Assembly (NCBI RefSeq): GCF_017569225.1
Contig: NZ_CP071868.1
Span: 248,001 to 312,000, forward strand
Direction: 5' to 3'
DNA length: 64,000 nt
From: Pengzhenrongella sicca
Lineage (GTDB): Bacteria > Actinomycetota > Actinomycetes > Actinomycetales > Cellulomonadaceae
The notes under the pieces: model-generated
The model's database searches: none
The model's input: the letters and a program-made list of their open reading frames with translations, nothing else
Told to the model about the DNA's origin: nothing
Translations under genes and position numbers: made by a program
Part shown: one piece after another, positions 41,519 through 50,664 of the stretch
How positions within the stretch are numbered: the stretch's first letter is position 1
Layout: every line of letters begins with the position of its first letter

Positions 41519-44029
41519 CGGCGTTTCGGCCGTGCTTGCGCTCAGGCCGGCCTCTCCGGGCTCCGGCGCGTAGGCGAGCACCGCGTCCAGGAGGCGGATC
41601 GCCGCGGCCTTCTCGAGCGGGTTGTTCGCGTTGCCGCATTTGGGCGACTGGATGCACGCGGGGCAGCCCGTGGCGCAGCGGCAGCCCGCGATCGCCTCGC
41701 GGGTCGCGCGCAGCCAGGTGGCCCCGAGGTGGAAGCCGCGCTCGGCGAAGCCCGCGCCGCCCGGGTACCCGTCGTACACGAAGACCGTCGCCCGCTCGGT
41801 GTCGACGTGCATCTCGGTCGACACCCCGCCGAGGTCCCAGCGGTCGCACGTCGCGAGCAGCGGCAGGAGGCCGATCGACGCGTGCTCCGCCGCATGCAGC
41901 GCCCCGGGGGCGAGCTCGGCCGTGATGCCCGCCTCGGCCAGCACGGCCGCGGGGACCGTCCACCAGACCGCGGCCGTCGTGAGGGTCTGCACCGGCAGGT
42001 CGAGCTCCTGCGAGCCGAGCACGAGCAGGTCGGGGATGCGCTTGCGCTGGAAGCTGAGCACCTGCGTGGCGACGTCGACCTGGCCGAAACCCCAGGTCAC
42101 CGGCCCCCAGTCGCGCTCGTCGCGGGTTGAGCGGATGTCGATCGACGTCTGCCAGCGGGCCCACGTGCCGAAGTCGACGTCGCGGCGCGCGACGAGCGCG
42201 ACGGCGTCGTCCAGGTGCAGCTCGGTGACCACGAACGTGATGCCCTGATGCGTGTAGACGGCCCCGGGGTGGACCGTCGCGTCGGCCGCCGCGAAGTCGA
42301 CCGTCCCCAGCATGCGGCCGGTCTCCTCCTCGACCACCCGCACCGGGTCGCCGCCCGTGCCGCGCAGCGAGGTCAGGCGTGCGGCGCTGTCGTGGCGCGT
42401 CCAGTACCAGCCCGACGCGCGCCGACGCAGGGCGCCCCGCTCGACCAGCACGTCCAACAGCTCGCGCGTGTCCGGGCCGAACAGGCCGAGCTCCTCGGCG
42501 CGCAGCGGCAGCTCGGCCGCGGCCGCGCACAGGTGCGGGGCGAGGACGTACGGGTTCGCGGGGTCGAACACCGTCGCCTCGACGGGCGCGGCGAAGATCG
42601 CCTCAGGGTGGTGCACGAGGAACGTGTCCAGCGGGTCTTCGCGCGCGACGAGAGCCACCAGGCCGTCGGCGCCGGCGCGCCCCGCGCGCCCCGCCTGCTG
42701 CCACAGCGACACCCGGGTGCCGGGCCAGCCCGCGATGAGCACGACGTCGAGGCCCGAGATGTCGACGCCGAGCTCGAGCGCGTTGGTCGTCGCCAGCGCC
42801 CGCAGTCGCCCGGTCCGGATCGATGACTCGAGCGCGCGCCGCTCCTCGGGCAGGTAGCCGCCGCGATACGCCGCGACCTGCCCCGCGAGCGAGGGGTCGA
42901 CCGCGGCGAGGTGGCGCTGGGTCACGATCGCGACCGACTCCGCGGCGCGGCGCGAGCGCGTGAACGCGAGGCTGCGCGCCCCCGCGACCGTCAGGTCGGC
43001 GAGCAGCTCCGCGATCTCGGCCGTCGCCGACCGGCGGGGGCGCTCGCCGTCGACGACGTCGATGTCGACATCGACGACGGCCTCGTCCGAGGCGCCGGTC
43101 GCCCACGGGTCGACGGCGAGCGGCGCGCGCGACCACGGCGCCTGCGTGCCGGGCAGCTCCGGCGGCTGCCACAGGGCGAACGTCTTGCGCCCGGCCGGCG
43201 AGGTGTCGTGCGTGATCGCGACGACGTCGGCGGCATCGACCCCGAGCAGCCGGGAGGCGCTCGCCGCCGGGTCCGACGTCGTCGCGGACGCGAGCACGAA
43301 CGTCGGGCCCGGGCCGGTGCCGTAGTGCGCGGCGAGGCGCCGCAGCCGGCGCAGCACCGCGGCGACGTGCGCCCCGAAGACCCCCCGGAACGCGTGGCAC
43401 TCGTCGACGACGACGTACTGCAGGGACGCGAGCAGGCGCGCCCAGCGCCGGTGGCCGGGCAGGAGCGAGAAGTGCAGGAAGTCGGGGTTCGTCAGCACCA
43501 CGTCGGCGTAGTCCTGGACCCAGCGCCGTTCGGCCATCGCGGTGTCGCCGTCGCACGTCGCCACGCGCACGTCGCGCGAGTGCGCCGCGGTCAGCAGGCG
43601 GTCGAGGGCCGTGAGCTGGTCGGCCGCGAGCGCCTTCGTCGGGCACAGGTACAGGACCGACCCGCGGCGCTGCACCGACTCGATGCGGCCCGGGTCGAGC
43701 AGGCCGGCCCCGATGTCGGCGCGCACCGCCGAGAGCGCGGGGAGCCAGAACGCGAGCGACTTGCCGGACCCCGTGCTCGTGGCCAGCACGGTGTGCCGGC
43801 CCGCCCACGCGGCGTCGGCCGCCTCGACCTGGTGCCGCCACGGCCGTTCCACCCCGAGCGCGCGGTAGCCCGCCACCAGCGACGTGTCCGCCCAGGCCGG
43901 CCAGTCCACCTGCTCCCCGGTGCGCGCCGGGATGCGCTCGACATGGGTGAGCCGATCGGCCCGGCGCCCGCCCGCGAGCAGCACGTCGAGCAGCCGCTCC
44001 GAGTCACCCACCGCAGACCATCCGTGCAT
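41513..44029 (-). CDS. DEAH-type helicase with C-terminal Cys cluster (DUF1998)
   Basis: An 838-residue superfamily 2 helicase, the partner of actinobacterial Tad loci. Motif I is ATSTGSGKSLAFWLPAL near residue 70, motif Ia LCPTKALAADQL, motif II VVVDECHAF (DECH), motif III LASATTSDP, then GRLRALATTNALELGVDI and motif VI QQAGRAGRAGADGLVALV. The C-terminal domain has a metal-binding cluster CRCATGCPACIQSPKCG near residue 790, the MrfA/DUF1998 type. MrfA-like helicases act in DNA repair (mitomycin lesions). Convergent with the Tad operon; functional link to pili is not known. Confidence 0.92.
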   Translation of the reverse strand: MHGWSAVGDSERLLDVLLAGGRRADRLTHVERIPARTGEQVDWPAWADTSLVAGYRALGVERPWRHQVEAADAAWAGRHTVLATSTGSGKSLAFWLPALSAVRADIGAGLLDPGRIESVQRRGSVLYLCPTKALAADQLTALDRLLTAAHSRDVRVATCDGDTAMAERRWVQDYADVVLTNPDFLHFSLLPGHRRWARLLASLQYVVVDECHAFRGVFGAHVAAVLRRLRRLAAHYGTGPGPTFVLASATTSDPAASASRLLGVDAADVVAITHDTSPAGRKTFALWQPPELPGTQAPWSRAPLAVDPWATGASDEAVVDVDIDVVDGERPRRSATAEIAELLADLTVAGARSLAFTRSRRAAESVAIVTQRHLAAVDPSLAGQVAAYRGGYLPEERRALESSIRTGRLRALATTNALELGVDISGLDVVLIAGWPGTRVSLWQQAGRAGRAGADGLVALVAREDPLDTFLVHHPEAIFAAPVEATVFDPANPYVLAPHLCAAAAELPLRAEELGLFGPDTRELLDVLVERGALRRRASGWYWTRHDSAARLTSLRGTGGDPVRVVEEETGRMLGTVDFAAADATVHPGAVYTHQGITFVVTELHLDDAVALVARRDVDFGTWARWQTSIDIRSTRDERDWGPVTWGFGQVDVATQVLSFQRKRIPDLLVLGSQELDLPVQTLTTAAVWWTVPAAVLAEAGITAELAPGALHAAEHASIGLLPLLATCDRWDLGGVSTEMHVDTERATVFVYDGYPGGAGFAERGFHLGATWLRATREAIAGCRCATGCPACIQSPKCGNANNPLEKAAAIRLLDAVLAYAPEPGEAGLSASTAETPS

Positions 44030-44205
44030 TGTCCCATCGACGGCAGCGTCCTTCGATGGCAGCGTCTCGCCGACGGCACCGGCCGTTGGGCCGGACGGGT
44101 GGTGTCTCCCGGCGCATACAGGTCACCGACGGGCGTATCGCGCGGCCTCGCGCACACACCGGCGGCACTTTGGTTAGATGCTCTTCGATTGAAGGAGTAG
44201 TGCCC

Positions 44206-44541
44206 ATGGAGGTTTCGGTCACCAGTCACGAGCGGGGTGACTACACGGTCGTGGAGGTCGTCGGCGAGATCGACGTCTACACGGCCTCCGTGCTGCGCGA
44301 AAAGCTCGCGGAACTGATCGACGCCGAGCACACCGACCTCATCATCGACCTCACCGGAGTCGGCTTCCTCGACTCGACCGGCCTCGGCGTCCTCGTCGGC
44401 GCGCTGAAGAAGATCCGCGGGTTCGGCGGCCGGCTGCTGCTGGTCATCGACCAGGAGAAGGTCATGAAGGTCTTCCGGATCACCGCACTGACCCAGGTCT
44501 TCATGATTCACGCGACGCTCGAGGGCGCGCTCTCCGCCTGA
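44206..44541 (+). CDS. STAS-domain anti-sigma factor antagonist
   Basis: A 111-residue single-domain STAS protein. The phosphorylatable Ser lies in GFLDSTGLGVLVGALK, the conserved DSTGL motif, which allows control by an anti-sigma kinase. GEIDVYTASVLREKLAEL and RLLLVIDQEKVMKVFRIT complete the fold. The ATG follows GAAGGAG. It should release an alternative sigma factor by binding its anti-sigma factor when unphosphorylated. The partner kinase and sigma factor are not in this window. Confidence 0.92.
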   Translation: MEVSVTSHERGDYTVVEVVGEIDVYTASVLREKLAELIDAEHTDLIIDLTGVGFLDSTGLGVLVGALKKIRGFGGRLLLVIDQEKVMKVFRITALTQVFMIHATLEGALSA

Positions 44542-44642
44542 TCCAGCGATTCGTCTGACTAGACTTCGGCGCGTCCGCACGGCAACGAGGCCGGGTGGTT
44601 CAGGGGACCCGCCAACGACCGCACAGTCGCCAAGGAGGACGG

Positions 44643-46946
44643 ATGCTCACGCTCGGTTCAACGAGCCTCACCATCGTTGCAGGTGTAGCCGCCATCGCCG
44701 TCGCGTGCCTCGTCTTCGCGATCGTGCTGCGTCGACAGGTGCTCGCCGCGAGCGAGGGCACGCAGAAGATGCAGGAGATCGCCACGGCGATCCAGGAGGG
44801 TGCCTCCGCGTACCTGCATCGGCAGTTCAAGACGCTCGCGTGGTTCGTCGCGATCGTGTTCCTGCTCCTGTTCCTGCTGCCCGGCGAGACCGGGATCAAG
44901 GTCGGGCGCTCGGCGTTCTTCCTCCTCGGGGCGGGCTTCTCGGCCGCCATCGGGTACCTCGGGATGTGGCTGGCGACGCGCGCGAACGTGCGGGTCGCGG
45001 CAGTCGCCTCGGCGCCCGACGGCCGGGCCGCCGGCGCCCGCATCGCGTTCCGGACCGGCGGCGTCGTCGGCATGTGCGTGGTCGGGCTGGGGCTGGCGGG
45101 TGCCGCGAGCGTCGTGCTGATCTACCGCGGCGACGCGCCCGCCGTGCTCGAGGGCTTCGGCTTCGGTGCCGCGCTGCTCGCGATGTTCATGCGCGTGGGC
45201 GGCGGGATCTTCACCAAGGCCGCCGACGTCGGGGCCGACCTGGTCGGCAAGGTCGAGCAGGGCATCCCGGAGGACGACCCGCGCAACGCGGCGACGATCG
45301 CCGACAACGTCGGCGACAACGTCGGCGACTGCGCGGGCATGGCCGCCGACCTGTTCGAGTCGTACGCCGTGACGCTCGTCGCGGCGCTCATCCTCGGCAA
45401 GGCCGCGTTCGGCGAGCAGGGCCTGGTGTTCCCCCTGATCGTGCCGGCGATCGGGGCGATCACCGCCGTGCTCGGCATCGCGATCACGCGGGTGCGCGGC
45501 AACGAGAGCGGGCTGGCCGCGATCAACCGGGGGTTCTACATCTCCGCTCTCGTGGCCGCGGCGCTGTCGGTGCTCGCGGCCTTCGTCTACTTGCCGGCCA
45601 GCTTCGCCGACCTGCCGGGCATCGGCGGCGAGCTCGCGGGCAACGGGGGCGACCCGCGGGTCGTCGCGGCGGGCGCCGTGCTCATCGGCATCGTCCTCGC
45701 GGGGGTCATCCTGTGGCTCACCGGGTACTTCACCGGCACGACGTCCAAGCCCACCCTGCACGTCGCCCGGACCTCGCTGACGGGCGCCGCGACGGTCGTG
45801 CTCTCCGGCATCGGCATCGGCTTTGAGTCCGCCGTGTACACCGCGGGCATCATCGCCGCGGCGATCTGCGCCGCGTTCCTGCTCTCGGGCGGCTCGGTCC
45901 TGCTCTCGCTGTTCCTCATCGCGCTCGCCGGCTGCGGGCTGCTGACCACGGTCGGCGTCATCGTCGCGATGGACACGTTCGGACCCGTGAGCGACAACGC
46001 GCAGGGCATCGCCGAGATGTCGGGCGACGTCACGCCCGAGGGCGCGCAGGTCCTCACCGACCTCGACGCCGTCGGGAACACCACGAAGGCGATCACCAAG
46101 GGCATCGCGATCTCGACGGCGGTGCTCGCCGCCACGGCGCTGTTCGGCTCGTACTCCGACACCGTGCGCACCTCGATCGCCGACCTCGGCGACGCGGCGG
46201 CCAACCCCGGCCAGATCGCCACGGCCATGATGGCGTACGACATCATCTCGCCCATCACCCTCGTCGGGGTGATCCTCGGCGGCGCGACGGTCTTCCTGTT
46301 CTCGGGCCTGCTGATCGACGCCGTCACGCGCGCCGCCGGGGCGATCGTGTTCGAGGTGCGGCGCCAGTTCCGGGAGAACCCGGGGATCATGACGGGCGAG
46401 GTGCGGCCCGAGTACGCCCGCGTCGTCGACATCTGCACGCGGGACTCGCTGCGTGAGCTCGCGACCCCGGGGCTGCTCGCGGCGTCGGCCCCGATCGCCG
46501 TCGGCTTCGGGCTCGGCGTGGGCCCGCTCGCCGGGTTCCTCGCCGGCGCGATCGCGACCGGCGTCCTGATGGCCGTGTTCCTGGCGAACGCGGGCGGCGC
46601 GTGGGACAACGCGAAGAAGATCGTCGAGGACGGCAACTTCGGCGGCAAGAACTCCCCGGCGCACGAGGCGGTCGTCATCGGCGACACCGTCGGCGACCCG
46701 TTCAAGGACACGGCCGGGCCGGCGATCAACCCGCTCATCAAGGTGATGAACCTGGTCGCGCTGCTGATCGCGCCGGCCGTCGTCGCGGTGAGCGTCGGCG
46801 CCGACGCGAACACGACGCTGCGCCTGGCCATCGCGCTCGTCGCCGCGTCGGTCGCGTTCGGCTCGGTCATCTGGTCGCGGCTGCACGCGGCGAAGGTCGA
46901 CCTGCAGGCGCGGCTCGAGCAGGAGGCGGCCCACCTGCGGACCTGA
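44643..46946 (+). CDS. hppA: K+-independent proton-pumping membrane pyrophosphatase
   Basis: A 767-residue membrane enzyme with about 16 helices that couples pyrophosphate hydrolysis to proton export. Substrate motifs: GGGIFTKAADVGADLVGKVE, ADNVGDNVGDCAGMAADLFES, and the C-terminal HEAVVIGDTVGDPFKDTAGPA. The segment GNTTKAITKG has Lys at the position that makes these enzymes independent of potassium (Ala in K+-dependent forms). ATG at 44643 follows AAGGAGG; a 16-codon longer frame lacks one. It recycles biosynthetic pyrophosphate into proton motive force. Confidence 0.95.
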   Translation: MLTLGSTSLTIVAGVAAIAVACLVFAIVLRRQVLAASEGTQKMQEIATAIQEGASAYLHRQFKTLAWFVAIVFLLLFLLPGETGIKVGRSAFFLLGAGFSAAIGYLGMWLATRANVRVAAVASAPDGRAAGARIAFRTGGVVGMCVVGLGLAGAASVVLIYRGDAPAVLEGFGFGAALLAMFMRVGGGIFTKAADVGADLVGKVEQGIPEDDPRNAATIADNVGDNVGDCAGMAADLFESYAVTLVAALILGKAAFGEQGLVFPLIVPAIGAITAVLGIAITRVRGNESGLAAINRGFYISALVAAALSVLAAFVYLPASFADLPGIGGELAGNGGDPRVVAAGAVLIGIVLAGVILWLTGYFTGTTSKPTLHVARTSLTGAATVVLSGIGIGFESAVYTAGIIAAAICAAFLLSGGSVLLSLFLIALAGCGLLTTVGVIVAMDTFGPVSDNAQGIAEMSGDVTPEGAQVLTDLDAVGNTTKAITKGIAISTAVLAATALFGSYSDTVRTSIADLGDAAANPGQIATAMMAYDIISPITLVGVILGGATVFLFSGLLIDAVTRAAGAIVFEVRRQFRENPGIMTGEVRPEYARVVDICTRDSLRELATPGLLAASAPIAVGFGLGVGPLAGFLAGAIATGVLMAVFLANAGGAWDNAKKIVEDGNFGGKNSPAHEAVVIGDTVGDPFKDTAGPAINPLIKVMNLVALLIAPAVVAVSVGADANTTLRLAIALVAASVAFGSVIWSRLHAAKVDLQARLEQEAAHLRT

Positions 46947-46971
46947 CCGCGGAGGGTCCGCCGGGGGCTGG

Positions 46972-46977
46972 GACAAT
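46972..46977 (+). promoter_or_regulatory. Candidate -10 box of leaderless methyltransferase gene
   Basis: GACAAT (4/6 match to -10) lies six bases before the GTG at 46984, with no Shine-Dalgarno sequence. Confidence 0.35.
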
Positions 46978-46983
46978 GGCCCG

Positions 46984-48555
46984 GTGAGCATCGCCCCGTC
47001 CCAGTCCAGCGCCCCGCACGCCGACGCCACCGAGCTCGAGGCGCTGCGCGCCGATCTCGCGGCGACCCGCTACACGGTGCCCGCCGTCGAGGCGCTGCTC
47101 GGCCCCCTCGCGGCTGCCGCGCTGCACCGCGAGGAGCGGCTGCCGGCGCTGCGCGCCACGCAGGCTGCACGCTCGGGGGCGGACGCGGGCGTCGCCGCGC
47201 TCGTGCGGCTGTTCGTGCTCGGCGCCGACGCACCCCGCCGCGCCGTCGACGCCGCGCTGCCGCGCCTGCGCACCGACGGCGCCGCGCGGCTCGGCCTGGT
47301 CGAGGCCGCCGGCTCCGGACCGGACGACCCGGTGCGCGCCGTCGTCGACCTGCGACCCTACGAGGCGTCCGACGCCGCGGGCACGGTCGACTGGTGGCTC
47401 GCGTCCGACCTCGGCGAGCTGGCGACCGGCCGGGCGCTGCGGACCGACCACGTGCTCGGCGTCGGCGGGGCGTCGACGACGCTCGCTCAGGTCACCGTGC
47501 GCGACCCGCGCGAGCGCGTGCTCGACCTCGGCACGGGCTGCGGCATCCAGGCGCTGCACGCCTCGCGGCACGCCCACGCCGTCGTCGGGACGGACATCTC
47601 GGCCCGCGCGCTCGAGTTCGCGCGGTTCAACACCGCGCTGGCGGGGCTCGGGCCCGACCGGATCGCGCTGCGGTCCGGGTCGATGCTCGAGCCGGTCGCG
47701 GGCGAGCGCTTCGACCTCGTCGTGTCGAACCCGCCGTTCGTGATCACCCCGCGCGCTGCCGGCGTGCCCGCGTACGAGTACCGCGACGGCGGCCGCGCGG
47801 GCGACGCGATCGTGCGCGAGCTCGTGACCGGCGTCGGCGCCGTGCTCGCGCCGGGCGGCGTCGCGCAGCTGCTCGGCAACTGGGAGGTGCGCGCCGGCGA
47901 GGACTGGGACGAGCGGGTCGGCGCGTGGCTCGACGAGTCGGGCCTCGACGGCTGGGTGATCCAGCGCGAGCTGCAGGACCCGGCCGAGTACGCCGAGACC
48001 TGGATCCGCGACGGCGGGGCGACGCCGGACCGCGACCGGCCGGGCTGGGACGCCCTGTACGCCGCCTGGCTGGACGACTTCGCGTCGCGCGACGTCGCGG
48101 CGATCGGCTTCGGCATCCTCACCCTGCGCCGCCCGCTCGCGGGCCCGCCCAGCCTGCGCCGCCTCGAGGAGCACACCGGGACGGTGCACCAGCCCCTCGG
48201 CGGGCACCTCGCCGAGAGCCTCGCCGCGCACGACTGGCTCGAGGCCACCGACGACGCCGCGCTCGCGGCGGCGCACCTGAGGGTGGCCGCCGACGTGACG
48301 GAGGAGCGCTACCTCACCCCCGGCAGCCCGGACCCGACGGTCGTGCTGCTGCGCCAGGGCGGCGGGCTCGGGCGCGCCGTCCAGGCGGGGACCGCGCTCG
48401 CGGGCTTCGTCGGCGCGTGCGACGGCGAGCTCGCGGTCGGGTCGCTCTTGCGCGGCCTGGCGGCGGTGCTCGACGTCGCGGCCGACGACGTCGCCGCGGA
48501 CGTCCTGCCCGCGGTGCGGGGCCTCGTGCGCGACGGCCTGCTGCTGCGGAGCTAG
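46984..48555 (+). CDS. HemK-like SAM-dependent methyltransferase
   Basis: A 523-residue protein. Residues 1-150 form a helical N-terminal region (ALRADLAATRYTVPAVEALLG) typical of actinobacterial proteins of this type. The Rossmann methyltransferase core follows: VLDLGTGCGIQALHASRHA (motif I near residue 180), then LVVSNPPFVITP (motif IV, NPPF). NPPF/NPPY enzymes methylate N atoms of glutamine, adenine or guanine. The last 150 residues are a further domain of unknown role. It is a stable neighbour of hppA and topA in actinobacteria. The target is not known; rRNA or protein glutamine are both possible. Confidence 0.82.
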   Translation: MSIAPSQSSAPHADATELEALRADLAATRYTVPAVEALLGPLAAAALHREERLPALRATQAARSGADAGVAALVRLFVLGADAPRRAVDAALPRLRTDGAARLGLVEAAGSGPDDPVRAVVDLRPYEASDAAGTVDWWLASDLGELATGRALRTDHVLGVGGASTTLAQVTVRDPRERVLDLGTGCGIQALHASRHAHAVVGTDISARALEFARFNTALAGLGPDRIALRSGSMLEPVAGERFDLVVSNPPFVITPRAAGVPAYEYRDGGRAGDAIVRELVTGVGAVLAPGGVAQLLGNWEVRAGEDWDERVGAWLDESGLDGWVIQRELQDPAEYAETWIRDGGATPDRDRPGWDALYAAWLDDFASRDVAAIGFGILTLRRPLAGPPSLRRLEEHTGTVHQPLGGHLAESLAAHDWLEATDDAALAAAHLRVAADVTEERYLTPGSPDPTVVLLRQGGGLGRAVQAGTALAGFVGACDGELAVGSLLRGLAAVLDVAADDVAADVLPAVRGLVRDGLLLRS

Positions 48556-48568
48556 CCCGGCCAGACGA

Positions 48569-48592
48569 TTCACAGGTAGCGCATGGGTTCGC
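48569..48592. promoter_or_regulatory. Bipartite motif TTCACAG-N10-GGTTCGC before the exporter operon
   Basis: TTCACAG (48569-48575), ten bases and GGTTCGC (48586-48592) lie 70 bases before the first HlyD-type start. The same two words with the same spacing occur at 54966-54989. CTGTGA-type words also recur in front of the nearby response regulator gene. Confidence 0.45.
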
Positions 48593-48662
48593 GCTAGGGG
48601 TGCCACAGTGCGGGTGCCTAGTTTCGGCGACGTTGAGGTGCTGCGACGTCGTGAGGAAAATC

Positions 48663-49919
48663 ATGCGCAAGCTGTTGAGGCGGATCCGTCCGCGGACCCG
48701 GGTGGTCGCCGGGATCCTCGTCGTTCTGGTCGCGGGCGGCGGCGTGTACTGGTTCGGGGTCCGGGACACGACCGCCGCCGCCGCGTCGACCGGGCCGACG
48801 ACCCAGTCCGTGGCCGCGAGCCTGACCACGATGGAGCAGAGCGTCGCCGCGAGCGGGACCCTGACGCCGACGGTGCAGGAGGACGTGAGCTTCGCAGCCA
48901 GCGGGACGGTCACCGCCGTCGCCGTCGCGGTCGGCCAGACAGTCACCGCCGGCCAGACCCTCGCGACGATCGACACGCTGACCCTGAACGCGGACCTACT
49001 CAAGGCCAAGGCCACGCTGGCCTCCGCGCAGGCCAAGCTGTCCGATAGCGAGGACGACGCCGACGGCACGGACGAGTCGGACTCGCAGATCGAGTCGAAC
49101 TCCGCCGCCGTCGACGTCGCGCAGGCCGCGGTGGACGAGGCCGAGGCGGCGATGGCGGACGCGACGCTGGTCGCCCCGGTCGCCGGGCTGCTGACCGCGG
49201 TCGGCGTCGAGGTCGGCGACGCCGTCACGGGCTCCAGCTCGTCCAGCTCATCGAGCTCGGACGCGGCGGACTCCTCGACCGGGTCGATGGGGGCCTCCAC
49301 CGGCTCGACGACCACCAGCACCTCCACGGCGCAGTTCACCATCGTCGGCACGGACTCCTGGGAGGTCGACGTCACGGTCGACGACTCCGACGTCGCGCTG
49401 ATCGCGGTCGCCGACCAGGCGGAGATCACCCTGGACGGCGCGGAGGCGCCGATCTTCGGCACCGTGAGCGAGATCGGCCTCATCGCGACGGCCTCGTCGG
49501 GCGTCGCCACCTACCCCGTGGTCGTCGCGGTGACGGGGACCCCCGAGGGGCTCTTCGACGGCGTCGCGGTGGACGTCGTGATCGTCTACGAGCGGCGCAC
49601 CGACGTCCTCACCGTCCCCAGCGCCGCCGTGCGCACCGTGGACGGCGAGTCGACGGTCACGCAGGCCGGCGCCGACGGCGCCGACGTCACGACCGCCGTC
49701 ACCGTCGGGGCCACGGTCGACTCGATGACCGAGATCCTTACAGGCCTGGTCGAAGGCGACGAGGTGCTCGTGACCGTCGTGCAGACCTCGCAGCAGACGA
49801 CCGGGGAGGACCGGATGGGCGAGCTGCCGGAGGGCTTCACCCCGGGCGAGCTGCCCGAGGGCTTCGACCCCGCCGACCTGCCCGCCGGCATGGGCCCGGG
49901 TGGGCAGAACAATGGCTGA
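48663..49919 (+). CDS. HlyD/MacA-type exporter adaptor, short form
   Basis: A 418-residue membrane-anchored adaptor. A basic start and one helix (VVAGILVVLVAGGGVYWFG) are followed by an extracellular part. The lipoyl half-motifs are GTVTAVAVAVGQTVTAGQTLATID and VAPVAGLLTAVGVEVGDAVTG. The usual coiled-coil hairpin is reduced to about 60 residues. A run of ten Ser followed by Ser/Thr/Gly-rich sequence (about residues 194-222) lies next to the second lipoyl half. The beta-barrel domain follows. The C terminus has PEGFTPGELPEGFDPADLP. ATG follows GAGGAA. It overlaps the ATPase gene by eight bases. Partner of the MacB-type permease. Confidence 0.87.
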   Translation: MRKLLRRIRPRTRVVAGILVVLVAGGGVYWFGVRDTTAAAASTGPTTQSVAASLTTMEQSVAASGTLTPTVQEDVSFAASGTVTAVAVAVGQTVTAGQTLATIDTLTLNADLLKAKATLASAQAKLSDSEDDADGTDESDSQIESNSAAVDVAQAAVDEAEAAMADATLVAPVAGLLTAVGVEVGDAVTGSSSSSSSSSDAADSSTGSMGASTGSTTTSTSTAQFTIVGTDSWEVDVTVDDSDVALIAVADQAEITLDGAEAPIFGTVSEIGLIATASSGVATYPVVVAVTGTPEGLFDGVAVDVVIVYERRTDVLTVPSAAVRTVDGESTVTQAGADGADVTTAVTVGATVDSMTEILTGLVEGDEVLVTVVQTSQQTTGEDRMGELPEGFTPGELPEGFDPADLPAGMGPGGQNNG

Positions 49920-50664
49920 CGTCCTGACGGCCGACCCGGCCGGCGCCGCGGCGTCGCTCCTGGCCCGCAGCGGACGCCCGGAGCCCGTCATCGAGCTTGC
50001 GGACGCGGGCAAGACCTACCGCACCGGCTCGATCGAGTTCGAGGCGCTGCGCGGCATCGACCTCGAGATCTCCGCGGGCGAGTACGTGGCGATCATGGGT
50101 CCGTCCGGCTCGGGGAAGTCGACGCTGATGAACATCATCGGCTGCCTCGACGTCCTGACGCGGGGGAGCTACCGCCTCGGCGGCGAGGACGTCAGCGAGC
50201 TCGACGAGGCCGAGCTGGCGGAGATCCGCAACCGCCGGATCGGGTTCGTCTTCCAGCAGTTCAACCTGCTGCCGTCGCTGTCGGCCCTGCGCAACGTCGA
50301 GCTCCCGCTCGTGTACGGGCGCGTACAGCGACACGACCGCAAGACGCGGGCGACCGCGGCGCTCGAGCGCGTCGGGCTCGGGGACCGGCTGCAGAACAGG
50401 CCCGGGGAGCTCTCGGGCGGGCAGCAGCAGCGCGTCGCGGTGGCGCGGGCGCTCGTCGGGGAACCGGCGCTGCTCCTGGCCGACGAGCCGACCGGAAACC
50501 TCGACTCCACCTCGACGCTCGACGTGCTCGCGCTGTTCGACCAGCTCCACGCGCAGGGCCGCACGATCGTCCTGATCACCCACGAGCTGGAGGTCGCCGA
50601 GCGGGCGGCCCGCATCGTGTGGGTGCGCGACGGCGTCGTCCACACCGACGAGGTGACGCGATGA
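49912..50664 (+). CDS. ABC transporter ATPase (MacB/LolD type)
   Basis: A 250-residue ABC ATPase. Walker A is MGPSGSGKSTLMN near residue 65, the Q-loop is FVFQQFNLLPSLSA, the signature is LSGGQQQRVAVARAL, Walker B is LLADEPTGNLD, and the switch His is in LITHELEVA. The pattern with N-L-L-P in the Q-loop is typical of MacB/LolD/FtsE-type, mechanotransmission exporters. It starts inside the adaptor gene (8-base overlap) and its stop overlaps the permease ATG. Confidence 0.95.
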   Translation: MADVLTADPAGAAASLLARSGRPEPVIELADAGKTYRTGSIEFEALRGIDLEISAGEYVAIMGPSGSGKSTLMNIIGCLDVLTRGSYRLGGEDVSELDEAELAEIRNRRIGFVFQQFNLLPSLSALRNVELPLVYGRVQRHDRKTRATAALERVGLGDRLQNRPGELSGGQQQRVAVARALVGEPALLLADEPTGNLDSTSTLDVLALFDQLHAQGRTIVLITHELEVAERAARIVWVRDGVVHTDEVTR